Shown here: positions 1-8,572 of the stretch, piece after piece
How positions within the stretch are numbered: the first letter of the stretch is position 1
Layout: the number at the start of each line of letters is the position of its first letter
Assembly: GCA_965230275.1 (NCBI GenBank)
Contig: CBDDKO010000002.1
Coordinates: 1,612,001-1,676,000, forward strand
Source of the DNA: JAJRRS01 sp965230275
Lineage (GTDB): Bacteria > Planctomycetota > Phycisphaerae > Phycisphaerales > Phycisphaeraceae
Direction of reading: 5' to 3'
Length of the DNA: 64,000 nt
Notes under the pieces: generated by a model
What the model was told of the DNA's origin: nothing
Databases searched by the model: none
What the model saw: the letters and a program-made list of their open reading frames with translations, nothing else
Program-made: the position numbers and the translations under genes

Positions 1-2
1 GT

Positions 3-1298
3 AAGGCGCTCGACGGCAAGATCGACGACGTGGACCGCATCAGCTACAGCGAAATCCAGGGCGGCCCGGCCGGCAAAGACATCACACTACGTGTGCGCGG
101 CAACGAGCAGGACCAGCTCGAACAAGCCGTCCGTGATCTACACGACTGCCTGGCGAGCATCGAGAACGTCAACGACATCACCGACAACAACGACGTCGGC
201 CAGATCGAGCTACAACACAGCGTGAAGTCGGATGCTAAGGCATTAGGCTTCACGTCCGGTGAGGTCGCACGCCAGGTGCGTGGTTTCCTGTTCGGGATCG
301 ACGCCCATGTCTACGCGGCGGACCAGGAGGATATCGACGTGCGTGTGCGTGTCGATGAGGCAACGCGCCGCAGCCTGTATGCCATCCAGAACGCCTGGTT
401 GAACAACCCCGACGGCGCGGCGGTCCCGATGAGCCAGGTCGCCGAGGTGACCGAGAGCCAGACATACGCGACGATCAACCGCTTCAACCGGCAACGCGCG
501 ATCCGCCTCGAAGCCAGCGTCTCGCCCGGCGTGAGTCCCGAAGACGTGGTCAGCAAGCTGACTCAGCCGGTGACCGAACCGACCGGCCTATGGGGCATGG
601 GGGCGCCGCGCGAGGTCGCGCCCAGCCCGCTGGATCAGGTCCGCGCCAAGTACCCGGGCCTGACCATCGAGCTCGCCGGCCGGCAGCAGCAGATGGCCGA
701 CGCGTTCAGCTCGCTGCCGCTGGGCTTCCTCGCGGCGAGTGTAATGATCTATGTGATCCTGGCGTGGTTGTTTGGCAGCTACTTCCAGCCGTTGGTCGTG
801 ATGATGGTTGTGCCTTTCTCGATGATCGGCGTGATCTGGGGGCACCTGCTGCTGGGTTACAGCCTGACGTTCCTGAGCCTGATCGGCTTCGTCGCGCTGT
901 CCGGTATCGTCGTCAACGACTCGCTGATCCTGGTCGAGTTCTACAACAAGATGCGCCGGAAAGGCATGCCTATCCGTGACGCACTCGTCGCCGCCGGCCG
1001 TGCCCGGCTGCGCGCGATCCTGCTGACGACGATCACCACGGTGCTGGGCCTGACGCCGTTGATCCTCGAGCAATCCTTCCAGGCGAAGTTCCTGATCCCC
1101 ATGGCGATCTCGATCGCCGCGGGCCTGATCTCCGCGACGGTGATCATCCTGGTCGTCCTGCCGTGCGTGATGGTCATTTTTGATGACATCGCCGCGATGC
1201 TGTATTACATCTGGCACGGGCGGCCGCGCCCCGTTGAACAAGCCGTCACGGATCCCATGCAAGGCGAACACGATGATGAACAACCCAACGCAACCTAA
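3..1298 (+). CDS. RND-family efflux permease, C-terminal part (5' end outside window)
   Basis: This is the C-terminal 431 residues of an inner-membrane, proton-driven RND (AcrB/CusA-like) export pump. The frame is open from base 3, so the gene begins outside the window. Roughly the first 215 visible residues are the second periplasmic lobe. Membrane segments follow, starting at LPLGFLAASVMIYVILAW, with the conserved GIVVNDSLILVEF stretch in the central helices and two more helices before a short hydrophilic tail. The adaptor gene starts inside its last 26 nt, so the two are probably translationally coupled. Permease before adaptor is the reverse of acrAB order. The substrate cannot be told from sequence. 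Confidence 0.93.
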   Translation, partial: KALDGKIDDVDRISYSEIQGGPAGKDITLRVRGNEQDQLEQAVRDLHDCLASIENVNDITDNNDVGQIELQHSVKSDAKALGFTSGEVARQVRGFLFGIDAHVYAADQEDIDVRVRVDEATRRSLYAIQNAWLNNPDGAAVPMSQVAEVTESQTYATINRFNRQRAIRLEASVSPGVSPEDVVSKLTQPVTEPTGLWGMGAPREVAPSPLDQVRAKYPGLTIELAGRQQQMADAFSSLPLGFLAASVMIYVILAWLFGSYFQPLVVMMVVPFSMIGVIWGHLLLGYSLTFLSLIGFVALSGIVVNDSLILVEFYNKMRRKGMPIRDALVAAGRARLRAILLTTITTVLGLTPLILEQSFQAKFLIPMAISIAAGLISATVIILVVLPCVMVIFDDIAAMLYYIWHGRPRPVEQAVTDPMQGEHDDEQPNAT

Positions 1299-2157
1299 CC
1301 GCCCCGTCGCCATGCTTGCCGCGGGTGTTTCGGCCCTGGCGATCCTCGCCGGCGTCGTGAGCCTATCATCGGCGCAGTCCCCAGGCGCAGGCACAAACGG
1401 CGAAAACCTCTCCCGCTACGAGGGGATCGCTTACCCCAGCAAGCAGGTCGTGCTCAACGCCCCGCTCGACGGCAAGGTGGCGGCGATCCACTTCGAGGAA
1501 GGCGAGCGCGTCAAGCAAGGCGATCTGCTGGCGCAGATGGACGACGTCGAGCAGCGTGTCGTGGTTGCGTCGGCTAAACTCCAAAGCGAGAGCGTCGCCG
1601 AGGTGAACCGCGCCAGGTTCGCGCTGGACGAAGCGATTGTCCTGCTGGAGCGTGCGACTGAGACGTTTGAGAAGGACGCCGCCAGCGAGTGGGAAGTCCG
1701 CCGGGCACAGCTGCAGAAGGACCAGGCCGAGGCGGACCTGCAGATCGCCAAGGACCGCCAGGAGCTGGCCAAGGCGAACCTTGACCTGGAGCAGGCACGG
1801 CTGGAGCGGATGCGTGTGCTGGCACCTTTCGACGGCGAGGTCATCGAGCACAACGCCGAGGCCGGCGCTACCCTGACCCGGACCGATCCGGTGCTTGCGG
1901 TCGCGGTGTTGGACCCGCTCGAAGCGCACATCAACCTGCCGGTGAGCGTGTACCGCCAACTCGAAGTCGGCAAGACCTACCAGCTCGAAGCCGGCGACCC
2001 CATCAACGCCACCATCCCCGGCAAGCTCAAGCACATCTACCGCATAATCGACACCGCCAGCGAAACCGTGCGCTGTGTGTTCACGATCGATAATGAAGAT
2101 GCCGAGTTGATCGCGGGATTCCCCGTGCGGTTGCGCGATCTTGAAGTGGTGGAGTAG
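1273..2157 (+). CDS. HlyD/AcrA-type periplasmic adaptor of the RND pump
   Basis: This is a membrane-fusion (adaptor) protein of 294 residues that would link the preceding RND permease to an outer-membrane channel. I chose ATG 1273 (1276 is equivalent): it overlaps the permease gene and is followed at once by a signal or anchor helix (AMLAAGVSALAILAGVVSL). Two lipoyl half-motifs, VLNAPLDGKVAAIHFEEGE near residue 55 and VLAPFDGEVIEHNAEAGA near residue 190, flank a coiled-coil hairpin rich in Glu, Gln and Lys. A beta-barrel domain ends the protein. It is shorter than AcrA (about 375 residues) and has only a small C-terminal membrane-proximal part. It ends 107 bp before the convergent SecA-like gene. 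Confidence 0.88.
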   Translation: MMNNPTQPNRPVAMLAAGVSALAILAGVVSLSSAQSPGAGTNGENLSRYEGIAYPSKQVVLNAPLDGKVAAIHFEEGERVKQGDLLAQMDDVEQRVVVASAKLQSESVAEVNRARFALDEAIVLLERATETFEKDAASEWEVRRAQLQKDQAEADLQIAKDRQELAKANLDLEQARLERMRVLAPFDGEVIEHNAEAGATLTRTDPVLAVAVLDPLEAHINLPVSVYRQLEVGKTYQLEAGDPINATIPGKLKHIYRIIDTASETVRCVFTIDNEDAELIAGFPVRLRDLEVVE

Positions 2158-2235
2158 TACGGTCTACTGGGATCTTAATCGTTGCTGTTGACTGATCAGA
2201 ACCGCGCCCGAGTTGCGGGCGGGCTATTGCCTTGC

Positions 2236-2263
2236 CCCTATACCCCAAACCCTACACCCTCCA
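2236..2263 (+). repeat. Heptamer tandem tract (C-rich, convergent gene end)
   Basis: CCC triplets start at 2236, 2243, 2250 and 2257, a strict 7-bp period with variable spacer bases. The tract lies between the convergent stop codons of the adaptor (2157) and the SecA-like gene (2265). It is one of a series of 7-bp-period tracts in this window. Confidence 0.7.
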
Positions 2264-2264
2264 C

Positions 2265-4316
2265 TCAATGTTCACGGCCCGCGAAGCCGAGGTTTTCTTC
2301 GAGCCAGTCGTCGCTCTTGAGTACGCCCTTGCGTTGACGCCGGGCAAGTGCCTGGGCTCGCTGCTGGGCGCGTGTGAAGAGCCGCTTGAGCCCGAAGCCG
2401 GATAGCTCGCGGTCGGCGGCCCGTTTCACAAGCCGTTTGCCTTTTCGCCCGGCATACTTGCGGATCAGTTCGTCCTCAAGACTCACGAACGCGATCGACG
2501 ATCCGGGATCGCCCTGCCGCCCCGCGCGGCCGTAGAGTTGGCGGTCGATCCGTCCGGACTCGTTCCGCTCGGTGGAAATCACGTGCAGCCCCCCCGCTTC
2601 CGCGACGCCCTTGCCGAGCTTGATGTCCGTGCCGCGTCCGGCCATGTTCGTCGCCACAGTGATCCTGCCGGGCTGGCCGGCCTGTGCGACGATCTCGGCT
2701 TCCTCCTCATGGCGCACCGCGTTGAGTACCTCGTGCTTGAGCGCTTTACCATTCAGCATCGCACTGAGCTTCTCGCTGGCCTCCACACTGCGCGTACCGA
2801 CCAGGATCGGTCGGCCCTGCTTGTGGATGCGCTCGATCTCATCGACGACGGCTATGTAGCGCGACTGCGACGTACCGAACAACCGGTCGCCGGACTGCTT
2901 GCGGATACAAGGCTTGTGCGTCGGGATGCGCACCGTGCGGAGTTTGTAGACCTGCCAGAACTCGTGGCGGGCCTCCCAGGCCGTGCCGGTCATGCCGGAG
3001 AGATTGCGGTACATGCGGAAGAACCGCTGGAAGCTGACGCGGGCCATCGTGTCCTTCGGCGGGGTGACTTCGAGCTTCTCTTTCGCTTCGACCGCCTGGT
3101 GCAGGCCGTGCCGCCAACTCCGGTCGGGCATCAGCCGGCCGGTCGATTCATCAACGATCACGACCTTGCCTTCTTGCACGACGTACTGCTGACCCTTGAG
3201 GAACAGGTCGCGCGCCGTGATCGCCTGGACGATCATCTCCTCGCGCATCCTCGGGCTCTGCCAGATGCCCGGCAAGTCCTCGCACAATTCATTGACGTGC
3301 GCCTTGCCGGCGCGAGTCAAGTCGGCGTCGCGGAACTTGAGGTTGATCTTGTAGTGCTCGCCCTGCTGCATTTCTCGGGCGAGTTTCGCCGCCTGCTCGA
3401 AGGCCTGGGTCTGCTCGTCGTTGGGCGCTTCGCTGGAAATGATCAGAGGGGTGACTGCTTCATCGACCAGCAGCGAGTCGGCTTCGTCGATGATCGCCGT
3501 CTCCAGGCCGCGCATCACCAGGCGATCGACACCGCCCATCCCGCCACGGTTGATCTTCGACACCAGCGCATCGGTCAGGCCGCGCAGCCGGCCGAGCTGC
3601 AGGCGGTCACGCAGGTAATCCGCGGCGATCTCCTTGTTGGTCCCGTAGGTGATATCGCAGTGATACGCCTGCTTGCGCTCAGGCGGCGGCATCTGCCCAT
3701 CCACCCAGCCGACACTCAGGCCGCAGCTTTGATACAGCTTGTTCAAGCCCGTCGCGTCGCGCTTGGCGAGGTAGTCGTTGACCGTCAGCACGTGGCAGCC
3801 CCGGCCGCGCCACCCGGCGATCACCGCCGGCATCGTCGCCACCAGCGTCTTGCCCTCACCCGTTGCCAATTCCACCAGGCAGCCATCCGCCATCGACAGC
3901 GCCGCGGCGACCTGCTCACGGTAAGGGTTCATGCCAAGCTCACGCCGGGATATCTCACGCACCAGCGCAAACGCCCGGTCGGTATCTTCTCGCTTCTCTC
4001 TCCCCAGACGGAACACGCCACGCATCTCCCCGGCCAATTCACGCAACGCTTGGTCGGTCATCTGTGTGAACTCGGGCTCCATCGCCAAAATGTGCTCGGC
4101 CCGCTTCAAGTAGCGCTGGGTACGAGGGACCATCGGCACGAACAGGCCGACCGCCGAATCCCATATCGCGTCGAGCCCCTTGGGCAGCTTTGGCGCGTCG
4201 CGCCGCTGGGCCAGCATCCGCCACGTCCCGACCGGAGCAGCCCACGCGGGGACCGTGGTCGTGGCGACCGGGCCCGACTCGCTTGGCATGCGCTGCTGGT
4301 TCGTGGTCACTGCCAT
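2265..4316 (-). CDS. Truncated SecA-like ATPase (SecA paralogue lacking the helical wing and two-helix finger)
   Basis: This 683-residue protein has the SecA DEAD motor: Walker A ATGEGKT at 151-157, DEAD at 277-280, a preprotein cross-linking domain at about 285-420, and NBD2 with TNMAGRGTDI and GRAGRQGDPG (596-605). Only 78 residues follow GRAGRQGDPG, reaching about the start of the long scaffold helix. Canonical SecA (about 900 residues) has roughly 260 more: the rest of the scaffold, the helical wing, the two-helix finger and the zinc-binding tail. It is therefore unlikely to be the housekeeping SecA. It follows the M50-HlyD gene by 10 bp and is probably co-transcribed. A TAAGAT box 7 nt before the ATG could also give a leaderless transcript. 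I infer a specialised motor serving the neighbouring export genes. Confidence 0.85.
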   Translation of the reverse strand: MAVTTNQQRMPSESGPVATTTVPAWAAPVGTWRMLAQRRDAPKLPKGLDAIWDSAVGLFVPMVPRTQRYLKRAEHILAMEPEFTQMTDQALRELAGEMRGVFRLGREKREDTDRAFALVREISRRELGMNPYREQVAAALSMADGCLVELATGEGKTLVATMPAVIAGWRGRGCHVLTVNDYLAKRDATGLNKLYQSCGLSVGWVDGQMPPPERKQAYHCDITYGTNKEIAADYLRDRLQLGRLRGLTDALVSKINRGGMGGVDRLVMRGLETAIIDEADSLLVDEAVTPLIISSEAPNDEQTQAFEQAAKLAREMQQGEHYKINLKFRDADLTRAGKAHVNELCEDLPGIWQSPRMREEMIVQAITARDLFLKGQQYVVQEGKVVIVDESTGRLMPDRSWRHGLHQAVEAKEKLEVTPPKDTMARVSFQRFFRMYRNLSGMTGTAWEARHEFWQVYKLRTVRIPTHKPCIRKQSGDRLFGTSQSRYIAVVDEIERIHKQGRPILVGTRSVEASEKLSAMLNGKALKHEVLNAVRHEEEAEIVAQAGQPGRITVATNMAGRGTDIKLGKGVAEAGGLHVISTERNESGRIDRQLYGRAGRQGDPGSSIAFVSLEDELIRKYAGRKGKRLVKRAADRELSGFGLKRLFTRAQQRAQALARRQRKGVLKSDDWLEENLGFAGREH

Positions 4317-4326
4317 AGGACTAATC

Positions 4327-6504
4327 TTAGAACCGTTCCCGGACCACCTGGCGGATCGTCAGCCACCACTGCTGGAGCAAAGGCATGTCTCGCAGGCGGA
4401 AGCGTGCCACGACGCGCTGCCCCGAGTAGAGCTGGACGTCACTTTCCATGACAGGCTCGATCTGAACCTCCAGGAAGTGCGCCTCCGCCAGCGTGCCCTG
4501 CTCGTCTTGTGTGTCCACCGCCAAAGCGCCGCCGCCGGCGTAACCGAGCGCAGCAGAAGGCAATTCCCGACGCCCCGCCTTCATCACGCGCGTAACTTCG
4601 CCGGTCAGCAGATCGCCGGGCCGGCCCCGCACACGCAACTGCACCATGGACCCCTCGCCGGAATCCGACCTGACCCAATCGCCGACATATTGGTTTAATA
4701 CCACACGGATCTTCAGCGTCTGATCGTCCGCCAGCGTGCCGATCGGCGTGCCCTGCTTGGCGTACATGCCGCGCATCCGGTCCGACTGCTGGCTGACCCA
4801 TACACCGTTGAACGCCGGCTCGATCGTGAGTGCCGCGAGTTGATCTTCGACCCGGTCGAGCTGCTCACTTAGCGCCTCGATCTGCCCAAGCACCACCTGC
4901 GCCTGAGCAGGCTCTTCTGAACGTGCCTGCCGGTAGTACGCTTCGTACAGCCCGCGGTCAGCGAGCAGCTTGCGACGCTGAATCTCCAACTCGTAGTTCG
5001 ACGCGCTCACCAGGCGCACGCCGCCGTCCGCCACGCGCGACGAACTCGGCAGCACGTCGTCGATGAACCCGTCAGCCCCGGCGAAGACCTCTTCCACACG
5101 CACCGGCTCGACCACGCCCTCGCCGCGCGCATGGTACGGCGCGGGGATCAGCCCCAACGAGCCGAACAGCAAGACCAGAAAGCCCACCGTCACCAGCTGC
5201 GCCCGCTGGCGAACCCGCATCAACTCGGGATTGACCAGCAGGTAATGCACCCACTTACCGATCGGCACGATCACCCACCCGATAACACCCGACAAGGCGA
5301 GCAGGATACCCATGTACTTCAGCGCATCGACCACGAACAAGATGATCGACACGGAGATAAACACACGGTAGATCGCGGCGGCGACGGCGTAGAAGACCAG
5401 CCAGGGCCGCTCGCCCGTGGTGTGCGATGGGTCGCGCGGCCGGCGGACGCCGTAGGCGAACTTCTTGACGAGGTAATAGAGGTAGTCCTTGCTGCGCTGC
5501 GCCAGGTTGGGTGTTTCGAGGATGTCCGAGAGGATGTAGTAGCCGTCGAACTTGATCAGGGGGTTGGCGTTGAACAGGATCGTGGTGACGCCGGCGATGA
5601 AGATCATGTTGTAGGCAAGCGCGTGGGCGAGTGTGCCCGGGGCGCTGTTGGACCAGACCAGCGCCGCGGCGGCGCCGATGGCGACCTCGACGTACATGCC
5701 GGCCGCGCCAATGAATGCGCGGTGCCACTTGTTGCGCAGGGCCCAGGCGCTGGACGCATCGACATAGGGCAGCGGCATGAAGACGATGAACATGATGCCC
5801 ATCGTGTGAACCTCGCCGCCGGAATGCGTCTGCCTGCCGAAGTGTTTGCAGGCGAAGCCGTGCCCGAACTCGTGGATGCCCTTGATCAGGATCATGCAGA
5901 CGTAGAGCAGGGGCAGATTCGACGGGCTGAGGATGCCGGACTTCTGGTTCCATAGCTCCGCCGTGCTGCCGGCGATCGACCACAGGCCGGCCCCGACCAG
6001 GATGCACCACAGGACCAGGCCCACCGGCCCGAAGCACCAGCTAAACACCTTGACCCACCGATCCAGGAAGTGGTCCGGGTCGATCAGCGGGATGCGCGAG
6101 AACAGCAGGTTCATGAAGTACCCGCCGACCTCTTTGCGCCGTCGCTTGCTGAACCGATCGAACATCCCGGCCGCGTCGGCGGGCAGATCGGCGTCGAGCA
6201 GGTTGGATTGGTATAGCTGACCTAACAGCTGGATCGCCTCGCCCTGTGTCGGGGCGCTGTCGCCGAGTTGTTCGCAGCAGACCTTCCAGGCGTCCGCCAC
6301 CGTGCGCCCACCATTGAGCAGGCCCACGAAGTGGTAGCTGGCGTCGTCGAGGCGGAAGTATTTGTTGTTCGCCGAGTCGCGCAGGACGTGCCAGGTCCGC
6401 CCCCGGTAGCGCTGCCGGTAGCTCTGCACCAGCGACCGCAGCCGCGGCTTGAGTTCCGCAACGCGGTACCAGCTTTCTGAGAATGTAGGGCGGTCTACGG
6501 GCAC
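4327..6504 (-). CDS. PqqD/RRE-like domain - M50 metalloprotease - HlyD adaptor fusion
   Basis: This 725-residue fusion resembles 'putative peptide zinc metalloprotease' (YydH-type) proteins. Residues about 20-110 look like a PqqD/RiPP-recognition winged helix (YFRLDDASYHFVGLLNGG). The M50 core has the zinc motif HEFGH at 211-215 and the second signature from N312 to G321 (NANPLIKFDG) within a multi-helix membrane region (about 150-460). From about residue 465 to the end is a periplasmic HlyD/barrel-sandwich adaptor with a coiled coil. The start is GTG; a heptamer tract ends 8 nt upstream and no Shine-Dalgarno is seen. Family knowledge suggests binding of a leader peptide, site-2-type cleavage and handing on of a product; that role here is inference. 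It sits between a GAF-HlyD gene and a short SecA. Confidence 0.85.
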   Translation of the reverse strand: MPVDRPTFSESWYRVAELKPRLRSLVQSYRQRYRGRTWHVLRDSANNKYFRLDDASYHFVGLLNGGRTVADAWKVCCEQLGDSAPTQGEAIQLLGQLYQSNLLDADLPADAAGMFDRFSKRRRKEVGGYFMNLLFSRIPLIDPDHFLDRWVKVFSWCFGPVGLVLWCILVGAGLWSIAGSTAELWNQKSGILSPSNLPLLYVCMILIKGIHEFGHGFACKHFGRQTHSGGEVHTMGIMFIVFMPLPYVDASSAWALRNKWHRAFIGAAGMYVEVAIGAAAALVWSNSAPGTLAHALAYNMIFIAGVTTILFNANPLIKFDGYYILSDILETPNLAQRSKDYLYYLVKKFAYGVRRPRDPSHTTGERPWLVFYAVAAAIYRVFISVSIILFVVDALKYMGILLALSGVIGWVIVPIGKWVHYLLVNPELMRVRQRAQLVTVGFLVLLFGSLGLIPAPYHARGEGVVEPVRVEEVFAGADGFIDDVLPSSSRVADGGVRLVSASNYELEIQRRKLLADRGLYEAYYRQARSEEPAQAQVVLGQIEALSEQLDRVEDQLAALTIEPAFNGVWVSQQSDRMRGMYAKQGTPIGTLADDQTLKIRVVLNQYVGDWVRSDSGEGSMVQLRVRGRPGDLLTGEVTRVMKAGRRELPSAALGYAGGGALAVDTQDEQGTLAEAHFLEVQIEPVMESDVQLYSGQRVVARFRLRDMPLLQQWWLTIRQVVRERF

Positions 6505-6512
6505 GTCGGCTT

Positions 6513-6540
6513 TCGGGTATCGGGTATCGGGTATCGGTCA
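6513..6540 (-). repeat. Heptamer tandem tract upstream of the M50 fusion gene
   Basis: Three perfect copies of TCGGGTA (6513-6533) plus a variant fourth read on the plus strand. On the coding (minus) strand the tract is C-rich (TACCCGA units) and ends 8 nt before the GTG start of the M50 fusion. Confidence 0.8.
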
Positions 6541-6574
6541 GACGGTATGAAGCGCCGCGACTTGTCGCGACAGA

Positions 6575-6604
6575 CTAACGGCTAATGGCTAAGAGCTAAT
6601 GGCT
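6575..6604 (+). repeat. Heptamer tandem tract at the end of the GAF-HlyD gene
   Basis: CTAA/CTTT words start at 6575, 6582, 6589, 6596 and 6603, again a 7-bp period but with a different unit (roughly GGCTAAT). With the 6513-6540 tract it fills much of the 103-bp gap between the M50 and GAF-HlyD genes. Confidence 0.7.
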
Positions 6605-6607
6605 TTT

Positions 6608-8476
6608 TCAGAACCACAGCTTCATGCGCAGCCAGTTCACGGCCTGGCGCGACCAGATCCAGGCGTAGGAACGTTTGCCCGCGTCGATCTTGGCGACACC
6701 GGCCATACCAGGACGCAACTCGTCGGTCTGCTCCAGCAGCCGGACGCGGACGCCGAAAACGTTCTTCATTTCCTTGACCTGTGCCATGGGCTCGATGCGC
6801 TCGACCTCGAAGCGGTAGTACGTGCCCGGTTTGGCCGCAGTAGCGAGATCACCCTGGTAGCCCTCGACCACGTCGGCGATCATGTCCTCGGAGACTTCCA
6901 GGCGGGCACGCAGGTCTTCGAGCTGTGCGACCTCGAACATCGGATCGCCCTTGGTCACGGCCTGACCGACCTTGCGCTTCAGGTCACCCTCGACCACGAC
7001 GCCGGTCACCTCGGGCAGGATCGACGCCCGGCTAAGCCAGTAATCGATCTCGTCGACTTCGGCGGCGATCCCGTCGGCCTGGTGCTGGGCGATCTGCACC
7101 TCGACCGTCTTGTTTTCACGGCGGGCCAGGTCGGCTTCTTTCAAAAAGCGTTGACGCTCCGCGCTCAGCGACGCCCGGCGTAGACGAAGCTCGGCGGTCT
7201 CCATCAGGGCGAGTACGGTCTGGCCGACGGTCACCGAATCGCCAGGCTCAACGTTGACCTGTTTGATGTAGCCATCAAAGGGTGCGGCGATGACATGGCT
7301 CTGCTGCGCCTCGATGGTGAAGGGCGCGTCGACCTTATAGGTGCCCTTGGCGAAGACGAGGAACAGGATCAGCGCCGAGACGCCGATGGCGGTGAGCTTG
7401 GCCCACGTGTGGCGCGGTCCGACCAGCGCTGCGCCGCCGCGCTTGGCCGCCAGCGCGACCTTTGCGCCGATCCACCGGTCCGTGTCGTGCAGGTTACCGA
7501 TCAAGGCGGCGCAGAGGTTGCAGGTCAAGCGCAGCCCCTCGGCGTCACGCACGTTCATCGGCCGGTCGCTGGGCCGTTCGATGGTCAACACGCCGATCGG
7601 CTCGTCGCCGCGCCGAAGCGGCAGGCTGCAGACGACCGTCGGGCCGTGCTTATCACTCAGCCGGGCGGCGGCACGCGCAACGTATGGCACCTCCGGGGGC
7701 GCCGGGTGCACGATCTCGACCTGCTGGTCCATGCACTCTTCCATCGCGGACTCGATGTCCTGGACGAGCTGCATCTTCCGGTTGAACTGCTCGGTCTGGC
7801 TCATCGCCTGGAGCTTGACATACGCGCCGCGCTGGATGCCGAGGCTGACGCGCTCGGCCTTCCAGCGGTTGGCGATCTCGTTGCACAGGGCGATCGCGGC
7901 GGGCTTGAACTTCTTGTGCTCGTTCACCGCGGCGCTGACACTCATCGCGGCGGCGAAGACGTCGAGGTCCCCCTGTCGCCGCTGCAGCGACAGGCGCATC
8001 TCATACAAGCTCAAGAGTGTGACGGTCAGCTCCAGCCGTTCCCGGCACTGCTCGAGCACGGCCGCGTCGCTGTGATTCAATAGAAACGCACTGACACCAC
8101 GGACTTGGCCACTGCCTCGTAACGGGAGTACGACGATGTGCTGCCGTGCGTTCTGGCCGTACAACTCTTCGGTGGTATGTACGGGCAGGACGGCCGTCTG
8201 CGCTTCCTGAACAACCGCCGGCATGGTCTCGGCGGCTTGTGCCAACCAGACCGGCGCCGGCGTGCCCGGCGGGGGCTCAGGGTGGACCGCCAGGACTTCC
8301 GGTCGCCCCCCCTCACCCGAACGCAACACCGCGCCGGCCTCGGCCGTACCGAGCTGGCACTGTGCCGCCAACAGCTGGCGCAGGAACGCCTCGGGCGGGC
8401 CCTGGAACGCCACCAGCTGTTCGACGATCGCGGCAGGGCTCATCGGCCCCGCATCCATGTGTGCGTGTTGCGTCAT
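6608..8476 (-). CDS. Dual-GAF HlyD-type membrane adaptor
   Basis: This 622-residue protein has a long cytosolic part made of two GAF-like domains (about 15-165 and 176-328), one transmembrane helix (about 359-377, LTAIGVSALILFLVFAKG) and a periplasmic HlyD adaptor. The adaptor shows a lipoyl half-motif (VIAAPFDGYIKQVNVEPGD), a coiled coil, the second half-motif and a barrel. Ordinary HlyD adaptors have only a short cytosolic tail, so a paired sensor fold in front of the adaptor implies ligand- or redox-gated export. GAF1 lacks recognisable metal or chromophore ligands; the ligand is unknown. It lies 96 bp downstream of the DUF3467 gene and upstream of the M50 fusion, on the same strand. Confidence 0.83.
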   Translation of the reverse strand: MTQHAHMDAGPMSPAAIVEQLVAFQGPPEAFLRQLLAAQCQLGTAEAGAVLRSGEGGRPEVLAVHPEPPPGTPAPVWLAQAAETMPAVVQEAQTAVLPVHTTEELYGQNARQHIVVLPLRGSGQVRGVSAFLLNHSDAAVLEQCRERLELTVTLLSLYEMRLSLQRRQGDLDVFAAAMSVSAAVNEHKKFKPAAIALCNEIANRWKAERVSLGIQRGAYVKLQAMSQTEQFNRKMQLVQDIESAMEECMDQQVEIVHPAPPEVPYVARAAARLSDKHGPTVVCSLPLRRGDEPIGVLTIERPSDRPMNVRDAEGLRLTCNLCAALIGNLHDTDRWIGAKVALAAKRGGAALVGPRHTWAKLTAIGVSALILFLVFAKGTYKVDAPFTIEAQQSHVIAAPFDGYIKQVNVEPGDSVTVGQTVLALMETAELRLRRASLSAERQRFLKEADLARRENKTVEVQIAQHQADGIAAEVDEIDYWLSRASILPEVTGVVVEGDLKRKVGQAVTKGDPMFEVAQLEDLRARLEVSEDMIADVVEGYQGDLATAAKPGTYYRFEVERIEPMAQVKEMKNVFGVRVRLLEQTDELRPGMAGVAKIDAGKRSYAWIWSRQAVNWLRMKLWF

Positions 8477-8572
8477 AGTAAAAGCATCTTATGCCTCTGT
8501 CGTGACGGGCAGCACCACGGCATCGAGTCCATACCCCGCAAGACCGGGGGCAATGGTTACGACACCCGCCCG

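Noticed and set aside
2538..4451. Long open frame of 637 codons antisense to the SecA-like gene
   Set aside because: It is an antisense shadow of a GC-rich gene: Arg/His/Leu/Ala-rich with no domain, while the minus-strand frame has full SecA motifs.
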